From: an uncultured Eubacteriales bacterium
Lineage (GTDB): Bacteria > Bacillota > Clostridia > TANB77 > CAG-508
Length of the DNA: 64,000 nt
Direction: 5' to 3'
Assembly: GCA_948468315.1 (NCBI GenBank)
Contig: CAOKHL010000002.1
Span: 1-64,000 of the forward strand
Shown here: positions 58,637-64,000 of the stretch, in pieces
Layout: each line of letters starts with the position of its first letter
Position numbering within the stretch: position 1 is the stretch's first letter
Position numbers and translations under genes: made by a program
The notes under the pieces: model-generated
Told to the model about the DNA's origin: nothing
Seen by the model: only the letters and a program-made list of their open reading frames with translations
Database searches by the model: none

Positions 58637-58981
58637 ATGGCAAAAAGAGGTGGATTTCCAGGTGGAATGGGTGGATTCGGAGGAATGAATCTAGGAAATT
58701 TGATGAAAGAAGCAAAAAAAATGCAAGCAGATTTAACTAAAACACAAGAAGAGCTTGCAGAAAAAGAATTTGAGGCATCTTGTGGTGGAGGAGCAGTTGA
58801 AGTAAAGGTAAGTGGAGCAAAATTTATAAAAGAGATAAAAATAAAGCCAGAAGCGGTTGACCCAGAAGATGTAGAAATGCTACAAGATTTGATCTTAACT
58901 TGTATAAATGAAGCTTTAAGAAAAGTTGATGATGCAAGTTCTGATGCTATGGGTAAATTTAATATACCAGGATTAATGTAA
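58637..58981 (+). CDS. YbaB/EbfC nucleoid-associated protein
   Basis: This 114-residue DNA-binding protein is of the YbaB family. A Gly/Met-rich N-terminus (GGFPGGMGGFGGMN) is followed by NLMKEAKKMQADLTKTQEEL, GGGAVEVKVSG, the VDPEDVEMLQDLI helix and a C-terminal NIPGLM. ATG 58637 follows GAAAGGAG. It lies 18 bases after dnaX and 86 bases before recR, as in most Firmicutes. Confidence 0.94.
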   Translation: MAKRGGFPGGMGGFGGMNLGNLMKEAKKMQADLTKTQEELAEKEFEASCGGGAVEVKVSGAKFIKEIKIKPEAVDPEDVEMLQDLILTCINEALRKVDDASSDAMGKFNIPGLM

Positions 58982-59067
58982 TTAAAAGAGACATCATATT
59001 AAAAATATGTATGTCTTTAATTAAATTATAAACAAATATAATAACTTAAAAAGAAGGAGCAAAAGTT

Positions 59068-59670
59068 ATGTCAGAATATGCACCATCAATAGAGAAACTA
59101 ATAGAAAGTTTTGAGAGGCTTCCTAGTATACGGACATAAAACAGCAGCTAGACTTGCATTTCATGTTTTGGACTGGAATGAAGAACAAACAAATGAATTT
59201 GTTAATTCTATTGTAAATGCTAAAAAGAATTTAAAATACTGTAGCAAATGTTTTAATATTACAGATACAGACCCTTGTCCAATTTGTTCAAATTTAAAAA
59301 GAAACCAAGATAGTATTTGTGTAGTAGAAGATGTAAGAGATGTTGCTGCAATGGAGAGAACACATGAATTCAAAGGAGTTTATCATGTATTACATGGTTC
59401 AATTTCACCAATGAATGGAGTAGGGCCAGACGATATTAAAATAAAAGAGCTTTTAGCAAGACTTATGGGACGGAGAAGTAAAAGAAGTAATAATTGCAAC
59501 TAATCCTAGAGTTGAAGGAGAGGCAACAGCAATGTATTTGTCTAAACTTATTAAACCCCTAGGGATTAGGGTTTCTAGAATTGCTCATGGAATTCCTGTT
59601 GGAGGAGACTTAGAGTATACTGATGAAGTTACTTTAACAAAAGCTTTAGAAGGTAGAAGAGAAATGTAAT
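59068..59670 (+). CDS. recR: Recombination protein RecR (two +1 recoding sites and an A-run irregularity)
   Basis: RecR works with RecO and RecF in gap repair. The N-terminus [21 protein letters not shown] meets CGG at 59131. Skipping C gives [13 protein letters not shown], then the [16 protein letters not shown] zinc finger and the Toprim start [15 protein letters not shown] second CGG at 59471, in the frame reached by the first shift, is skipped to give [20 protein letters not shown]. Near the end a run of five A (59638-59643 area) puts a stop at 59657; one base less would give the conserved ALEGRREM tail and a stop at 59670. ATG 59068 follows AAGGAG. Confidence 0.9.
59131..59134 (+). other. 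In-frame CGG(A) +1 recoding site 1 in recR
   Basis: ATA CGG A; skipping C59131 gives GGA (Gly22), the conserved glycine of the RecR helix-hairpin-helix. Confidence 0.9.
59471..59474 (+). other. In-frame CGG(A) +1 recoding site 2 in recR
   Basis: GGA CGG A in the frame set by site 1; skipping C59471 gives GGA (Gly135) and the conserved Toprim strand that follows. Confidence 0.9.
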
Positions 59671-59674
59671 GTAA

Positions 59675-59893
59675 TCAATTTGTACAATTGGGTTGTTCAT
59701 TTTTTTGCGTTTTTGTACATTCTTTAGAAGAACTTAAAGGAGAAGCTAGAATTAAAGCCAAATTATCCCCTAAAGCAGAAAAAAAGGCAGATAATATTCC
59801 AATTTCTTCTTCGTTTAAGTCTTGAGCTATTAAAATAGATAAAGAACTTGCAAGACCAATTAAGTTGCAACCAGATAAATCAGAAATATTCAT
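59675..59893 (-). CDS. Small conserved clostridial-type protein
   Basis: This 72-residue protein has an N-terminal hydrophobic, helical part (GLASSLSILIAQDLNEEEIGILSAFFSALGDNLALIL) and a polar tail with cysteines. It looks like a short family of 60-80 residues widespread in clostridia (the LLSAFFxxLGDxLA pattern), whose function is not known to me. I start at ATG 59893. The ribosome site GAGGTGG lies inside the 3' arm of a terminator-like hairpin, so translation may depend on RNA folding. Longer starts upstream overlap the hairpin. Confidence 0.65.
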   Translation of the reverse strand: MNISDLSGCNLIGLASSLSILIAQDLNEEEIGILSAFFSALGDNLALILASPLSSSKECTKTQKNEQPNCTN

Positions 59894-59898
59894 AAAAA

Positions 59899-59932
59899 AA
59901 TCCACCTCTTTAACATAAATATGAGGTGGATT
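59899..59932 (-). terminator. Terminator hairpin that also contains the next gene's ribosome site
   Basis: AATCCACCTC pairs with GAGGTGGATT around a 14-base loop. On the minus strand a T run follows directly and then ATG 59893. The 3' arm is the only ribosome site for the 72-residue gene. Confidence 0.7.
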
Positions 59933-59943
59933 ATTTTTTATTC

Positions 59944-61077
59944 TTAATTTTCTAATAGTAATGAACATATATTATTAGTTGAATTAGGTTTAGCAATTTT
60001 CTTTATATTTTGTTTCATTTCTAATAACTTATTATCATTATTTAACAAATTATTTAAAATAGAATTAATATCATCTGTCTTTTTTAGCCAAATAGCCGCA
60101 TTATTAGTTTCTAGAAATTTTGCATTTTCCTCTTCTTGACCAGGAATTGGATTAATAGCAAGCAAGGGTAAATTAGATACAAGAGCTTCTGTTGATGTTA
60201 ATCCTCCAGGTTTTGTTATAACTAAGTCAGATATAGCCATAAACTCAGCTACTCTGTCTGTAAAGCTTAGAATTTTTACATTCTGATTTTTGTTATTTTC
60301 AGTTGTAATTTTTTCAAAGCAATTTTTTAAGTTTTCATTTTTTCCACTAATTGCAATTACTTGGGTATTTGGGAAATTTTTAATTAAACATTCAAAAATA
60401 TCTAAAGTTTTGTTTTTACCTAATCCTAATTCTCCTCCACCAAAAAATAATACAGTTTTTTTATTTGGTGTAAATTGAAGTTCATTTAATATATCAGATT
60501 TATTATAATTTGCTAGAAATTTATTTGAGATAGGTATACCAGTATCAAATATTTTATTAGATGGTATTCCTCTTTTTATTAATGTATCTTTTATTTTATC
60601 ATGAGCTACAAATATATAATCAATAAAATTATAATTACAAGTCCATTCATTATAAGGATCTTCTCCATAATCAGTAATTACTGTTGCAAGTTTTGAATTT
60701 ATTTTTCCCTTTTGTTTTAGTATTGTACACATATGTCCAACAAAAAAGTGGGTAGATATTATTACATCTGGATTATATTTTTTTAGAAGTCTACCTAATT
60801 TATATGCAAGTACTTTGTTTGATAAAGATAATATTCTCTCAAATATTGGTTCTTGGGTATGATAATATATTTTTCCCCAAAACCATGGAATATTTTTTGT
60901 TATTCCAGAATAAGTAGAACCACAAACTTTGTCTATTACACGATTTATGTATTTCATACAATCAAATAAGAAAACTTCACAATCTGGGTAGTTTTCTTCA
61001 ATATGTTCTTTTAAGTTTTTGGCAGCAGATAGATGTCCTCCTCCATATGCTGCATATGATATCATTATTTTTTTCAT
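59944..61077 (-). CDS. MGDG-synthase/UgtP-type glycosyltransferase
   Basis: This 377-residue GT-B glycosyltransferase probably transfers a sugar from a UDP-sugar to diacylglycerol at the membrane. The N-terminal domain begins KKIMISYAAYGGGHLSAAKNL (GGGH motif of the MGDG synthase family). The C-terminal domain has VLFFGGGELGLGKNKTL and LVITKPGGLTSTEALVSNLP for nucleotide-sugar binding. I start at ATG 61077 with AAAGGA upstream; a start at 61116 lacks one. The UDP-sugar genes at 52213-55339 could supply its donor. A second role in spore or wall glycan assembly cannot be excluded. Confidence 0.85.
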   Translation of the reverse strand: MKKIMISYAAYGGGHLSAAKNLKEHIEENYPDCEVFLFDCMKYINRVIDKVCGSTYSGITKNIPWFWGKIYYHTQEPIFERILSLSNKVLAYKLGRLLKKYNPDVIISTHFFVGHMCTILKQKGKINSKLATVITDYGEDPYNEWTCNYNFIDYIFVAHDKIKDTLIKRGIPSNKIFDTGIPISNKFLANYNKSDILNELQFTPNKKTVLFFGGGELGLGKNKTLDIFECLIKNFPNTQVIAISGKNENLKNCFEKITTENNKNQNVKILSFTDRVAEFMAISDLVITKPGGLTSTEALVSNLPLLAINPIPGQEEENAKFLETNNAAIWLKKTDDINSILNNLLNNDNKLLEMKQNIKKIAKPNSTNNICSLLLEN

Positions 61078-61202
61078 ATTATTTTTTCCTTTTATTTTAT
61101 TTTTATATTTTAACATAAAAATTAAAAAAATGGAATATTTTTTTTGATTTAATACAAAATAAAATTGATTATATTATAAAAAAGTATAAAAGGAGATTGA
61201 TT

Positions 61203-62552
61203 ATGAAAAATAAGAAAAAAATTATAGTTGGTATTATAATTATTGCTTTAATTGCCGCAATTGGAATTTTGGGGTATTTTTTGTATAAGAAAGATAGTGA
61301 GGTAAAACTTGCAAGTAGAAATTTGTATGATAGTAATTTTTATGAATTAGTAAATTATGTTCAAAATGTTGAAACATATTTAGCTAAATCTACTATATCT
61401 ACAAGTAATACTCATAGTGCGGAAACTCTAACATATTTATGGAGAGAAGCAAACCTTGCTCAAACATATTTAGCAGGTTTACCAGTACAAAGTCAAGAAT
61501 TAGAAAATACAGAGAAATTTTTAAATCAAGTTAGTGATTATAGTTATACATTATCTAGAAAAAATATAAAAGGTGAAGATTTAAATGATGAAGATATAAA
61601 AAATTTAGAAGATCTTCATAAATATAGTACTGAACTTAAAAATGTGTTAAATCAATTGGCAGCAGATTTAGAAAGTGGTTCGATTACATGGAAAGATTTA
61701 ACTAAAAATGGAAAAGAAGAATTTGCTCAAGCAGTTAGCTCAAATTTAGATGTATTTAGTTCATTAGAAGAAGATTTTCATGAATATTCAGGTCTAATAT
61801 ATGATGGAGCTTTTTCAGAACATTTGACTAAGACAGAGCCTAAAGGACTTTCAGGAGATGAAATTTCAGAAGAAGACGCAAAAAACAAAATAAAGAAAAT
61901 TTATGGAGAAGAAAATATAAAAGAAATATCAAGTTTAGGTGTTAACGAAAATTCTGAATTGACATCATATAATTTTTCTGTAAAAACAAATAATGAAAAA
62001 AATATTTCTATTGCTATTTCAAAAATAGGTGGACATATTGTGTATAGTAACTGTGATAGAGATGTGAGTGAAGAAAAAATAAATTATGATGAAGCAAATC
62101 AAAAAGGAAAAGATTTTTTAAATGAACAAGGATTTAATAATATGAAAGAAACATATTATTTAAATGAAAATGGAATCGTAACAATTAATTATGCATATTT
62201 ACAAAATGATGTGGTAATTTATCCAGATTTAATAAAAGTAAAAGTTGCACTTGATAACGGAGAAATTTTAGGAATTGAAACAAAAGGATATTTAAATAAT
62301 CATATAGATAGAAGTATATCTAAAAATTTAATATCTAAAGAAGAAGCTAAAAAAGAATTAAATAAAAATTTAAATATACAAAGTGAAGGATTAGCAATAA
62401 TTCCAACTGAATTTCAAACAGAGATATTATGTTATGAATTTAAAGGTAAAATAGAAGAAACTGAATTTTTGGTTTATATAAATGCTGAAAATGGAGAAGA
62501 AGAAGATATTTTAATAATTTATAATACTCCAAATGGGGTGCTTACAATGTAA
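61203..62552 (+). CDS. ypeB: Germination protein YpeB
   Basis: YpeB is needed for localisation and function of the spore cortex-lytic enzyme SleB. The 449-residue protein has an N-terminal membrane helix (about residues 7-27), a helical region (LASRNLYDSNFYELVNYVQNVE, LTYLWREANLAQTYLAGLPV), and repeated PepSY-like domains (EISEEDAKNKIKKIYG; ISKEEAKKELNKNL). ATG 61203 follows AAAGGAG. No sleB gene is adjacent, unlike Bacillus where the two form an operon. Confidence 0.93.
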   Translation: MKNKKKIIVGIIIIALIAAIGILGYFLYKKDSEVKLASRNLYDSNFYELVNYVQNVETYLAKSTISTSNTHSAETLTYLWREANLAQTYLAGLPVQSQELENTEKFLNQVSDYSYTLSRKNIKGEDLNDEDIKNLEDLHKYSTELKNVLNQLAADLESGSITWKDLTKNGKEEFAQAVSSNLDVFSSLEEDFHEYSGLIYDGAFSEHLTKTEPKGLSGDEISEEDAKNKIKKIYGEENIKEISSLGVNENSELTSYNFSVKTNNEKNISIAISKIGGHIVYSNCDRDVSEEKINYDEANQKGKDFLNEQGFNNMKETYYLNENGIVTINYAYLQNDVVIYPDLIKVKVALDNGEILGIETKGYLNNHIDRSISKNLISKEEAKKELNKNLNIQSEGLAIIPTEFQTEILCYEFKGKIEETEFLVYINAENGEEEDILIIYNTPNGVLTM

Positions 62553-62675
62553 GGTTTTAAATTATTAAAAAATGGAATTTTTACAATTATTTTTTTTAAT
62601 ATTAATTTTAAATTTGTTAATAATAATTTTGTAGAAAGTTTTATTAATTTTACTTTCTATAAAGGGGGATGTAAT

Positions 62676-62846
62676 ATGTCTAGAAATAGTAGTATAATGT
62701 CTGAAAATTTAAAAGAAGAAATAGCAAAAGAGTTGGGAGTTTATGATCAAGTAAAAAAAGATGGTGGATGGGAAAATGTATCATCTAAAACTTGTGGTAA
62801 TATAGTAACTAAGGCAATTGAGATAGCAAATAGAAGCGTTGAGTAG
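62676..62846 (+). CDS. Alpha/beta-type small acid-soluble spore protein
   Basis: This 56-residue SASP coats and protects spore DNA. It has the signature MSENLKEEIAKELGVYDQV, a GWENVSS segment and TCGNIVTKAIEIAN, matching SspF-like alpha/beta SASPs. ATG 62676 follows AAAGGGGG. It lies just after ypeB and is good evidence that the host makes spores. The usual sequence is expected to be driven by forespore sigma-G; I did not identify a clear sigma-G promoter. Confidence 0.93.
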   Translation: MSRNSSIMSENLKEEIAKELGVYDQVKKDGGWENVSSKTCGNIVTKAIEIANRSVE

Positions 62847-62873
62847 TTATTTTGTGAATAAATTCATAAGAAT

Positions 62874-62902
62874 TTGACATATAATAAGATATGTGCTAAT
62901 AT
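62874..62902 (+). promoter_or_regulatory. Promoter of candidate antitoxin RNA
   Basis: TTGACA (62874-62879), 17 bases, TAATAT (62897-62902). Transcription would start near 62909, right at the first direct repeat. Confidence 0.65.
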
Positions 62903-62908
62903 ATTATT

Positions 62909-62975
62909 AGCAATTGCAAAGAAACTTTTCAGAGAGTAACTAAAAAGACTAGGTGTCCAGACCTAGTCTTTTTTT
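62909..62975 (+). ncRNA. Candidate Fst/par-like antitoxin RNA
   Basis: A roughly 65-base RNA runs from the promoter at 62874 to the shared terminator. Its 5' part (62909-62940) is a diverged direct repeat of 63025-63056. It is therefore complementary, with bulges, to the ribosome-site and start-codon region of the convergent peptide mRNA. This is the design of the par antitoxin RNA II, which blocks toxin translation. Confidence 0.55.
62942..62973. terminator. Shared bidirectional terminator of the toxin-antitoxin pair
   Basis: AAAAAGACTAGGT (62942-62954) pairs with ACCTAGTCTTTTT (62961-62973) around a six-base loop, with T runs on both strands. Confidence 0.85.
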
Positions 62976-62978
62976 ATG

Positions 62979-63047
62979 CTAATCATTTAAATGTTTTACG
63001 ATTAAGTAAATCAAATAAAGTTTTAGCAATTTTATCAAACTTTTCAA
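62979..63047 (-). CDS. Candidate type I toxin peptide, 22 residues
   Basis: This minus-strand TTG start at 63047 lies eight bases after GGAAGGAGG and encodes MKSLIKLLKLYLIYLIVKHLND, split here as one hydrophobic helix with basic ends. It comes from its own promoter (63113-63118 / 63090-63095) and ends at the shared terminator. Size, hydrophobicity, strong ribosome site and convergent antisense-type RNA resemble Fst-family toxins. The sequence itself is not a recognised Fst member, so this is a structural assignment. Confidence 0.5.
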   Translation of the reverse strand: MKSLIKLLKLYLIYLIVKHLND

Positions 63048-63089
63048 GAAAGTAACCTCCTTCCTGCCACTAAGCAAGTAGGCTATATA

Positions 63090-63118
63090 ATAATAGTCTA
63101 TTTAAATATTAGTGTCAA
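63090..63118 (-). promoter_or_regulatory. Promoter of candidate toxin mRNA
   Basis: Minus-strand TTGACA (63118-63113), 17 bases, TATTAT (63095-63090). Confidence 0.7.
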
Positions 63119-63212
63119 TATATATAATAAATTTTCTTAAAAACCAATTTAAAATATTGCATTTTTAATGTTTCAAGAATATAATAAAAAAAACACAAAT
63201 AGGAGGAAATAA

Positions 63213-64000
63213 ATGGATTTAACAGTAGAAGATATATTGAATTGTACAAATGGAGAATTAGTAATAGGAAATAAAAGAAAACTATGTGAAAACTTTTCTA
63301 AAGATACAAGAACAATAAAAAAAGGAGATACATATGTTGGAATAAAAGGTGGAAATTTTGATGGAAACCTATTCTGGAAAGATGCTTTTGATAATGGAGC
63401 AGATGTAGTTATAATAAATAAAGTTGAGTTAAATACTGAAGAAATAAAAAAATATGATGAACAAAATAAATGTATTATTAAAGTTAAAGATACAATTATT
63501 GCTTTAGGTCAAATGGCAAGTTTTAAAAGAAATATGTATAAAGATAAATTAAAAGTTATTGGAGTTACAGGAAGCGTAGGAAAAACAAGTACTAAAGATA
63601 TTATTGCAAATGTAATTTCTCAAAAATATAAAACTTTAAAAACAGAAGGAAATAATAATAATAATATAGGACTTCCATTTACAATTTTAAGACTAAAAGA
63701 TGAAGAAGTTGCAGTTATTGAAATGGGTATGAACCATTTGGGAGAAATTGAATATTTAAGCAAAATTGCAAAGCCTGATATTTCTGTTATTACAAATGTT
63801 GGAACATCTCATATAGGAAATTTAGGTTCACGTGAAAATATATTAAAAGCTAAATTAGAAATTTTAGAAGGAATGGAAAATAAAAAATTAATTATAAATA
63901 ATGATAATGATTTATTAAATAAATGGAATATAGACAAAAATGAAAAGATTGAAGTTCATACATTTGGAATTAACAATAAAAGCGAATTTCAAGCAGAAGA
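63213..64000 (+). CDS. murF: UDP-MurNAc-tripeptide D-Ala-D-Ala ligase MurF (runs off the window)
   Basis: MurF adds D-Ala-D-Ala to the UDP-MurNAc-tripeptide in the cytoplasm. The visible 262 residues show the N-terminal DSRT-like segment FSKDTRTIKKGDTYVGIKG, the ATP-binding loop VTGSVGKTSTKD (about residue 120), TEGNNNNNIGLP, and VIEMGMNHLGEIEYL, all Mur-ligase family features. ATG 63213 follows AGGAGG. The 3' end is missing because the window ends. Confidence 0.94.
   Translation, partial: MDLTVEDILNCTNGELVIGNKRKLCENFSKDTRTIKKGDTYVGIKGGNFDGNLFWKDAFDNGADVVIINKVELNTEEIKKYDEQNKCIIKVKDTIIALGQMASFKRNMYKDKLKVIGVTGSVGKTSTKDIIANVISQKYKTLKTEGNNNNNIGLPFTILRLKDEEVAVIEMGMNHLGEIEYLSKIAKPDISVITNVGTSHIGNLGSRENILKAKLEILEGMENKKLIINNDNDLLNKWNIDKNEKIEVHTFGINNKSEFQAE

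Noticed and set aside
22321..58690. Other CGGA/CGGT strings (for example AAC GGA, TTC GGA, TCC GGA, GAC GGT) as recoding sites
   Set aside because: In these the C is the third base of the preceding codon, so CGG is out of phase and the genes read through without a break.
62979..63060. Alternative frame of the toxin transcript (EKFDKIAKTLFDLLNRKTFK)
   Set aside because: It is open but has no start codon after the ribosome site; the TTG frame is correctly spaced.

Overview
The window is AT-rich, with nearly all arginine codons AGA. It looks like chromosome from a spore-forming clostridial Firmicute, probably an uncultured anaerobe. Sporulation and germination genes are present (spoIIR, ypeB, a GerMN protein, an alpha/beta-type SASP). 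So are an AbrB/SpoVT-type regulator, a giant 2-hydroxyacyl-CoA dehydratase activase-like protein of anaerobes, and the origin-proximal order mnmE-mnmG-rsmG-parA-parB.

Layout. 60-7110: tRNA modification, rRNA methylation and ParAB genes. 7189-11890: a 4.6-kb integrative element (repressors, Rep_trans-type initiator, excisionase, tyrosine integrase) inserted in tRNA-Ser(UGA), with a 109-bp duplication carrying the tRNA promoter and 5' half. 11864-12117: two tRNA-Ser genes. 12231-13031: a polysaccharide deacetylase. 13161-37671: a large cluster resembling a Gram-positive type IV secretion machine. It has six VirB2-like pilin-type proteins, PrgI/VirB3, a TraC-like protein, VirB4, four tandem VirB6-like proteins plus a fifth with a beta-lactamase-like insert, an NlpC/P60-type hydrolase, two VirB8-like candidates and a helveticin-like protein. 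No relaxase or coupling protein is visible. 37731-51476: mostly minus-strand housekeeping and sporulation genes (DnaJ-like, activase, VanW, GerMN, AbrB, WalJ-type hydrolase, murA, spoIIR) with trmN6-like and rsmI on the plus strand. 51652-64000: sugar nucleotide genes, tRNA-Arg(CCU), tadA-ffs-dnaX-ybaB-recR, a glycosyltransferase, ypeB, SASP, a probable Fst/par-like type I toxin-antitoxin locus, and the start of murF.

The most striking signal is genome-wide in character. Nine times, in eight long genes on both strands, the reading frame is broken by one extra C placed exactly at a codon boundary before a GGA or GGT glycine codon. The ribosome therefore meets an in-frame CGG. Removing the C always restores the conserved protein (mnmE, murA, recR twice, walJ-type hydrolase, the CoA-dehydratase activase, two VirB6-like proteins, the helveticin-like protein). 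By eye I found no CGG read normally in frame in any long gene. The only other in-frame CGGs are at the 3' end of one pilin gene and in two tiny orphan ORFs, where the next base is G. The simplest reading is that CGG is a +1 frameshift (or CGGN quadruplet-glycine) signal in this lineage, not an arginine codon. A sequencing artefact would not be expected to respect codon phase.

Two systems deserve follow-up: CGG-directed recoding of essential genes, and the relaxase-less T4SS-like machine. Coordinates of recoded genes below span the full gene including the extra base.
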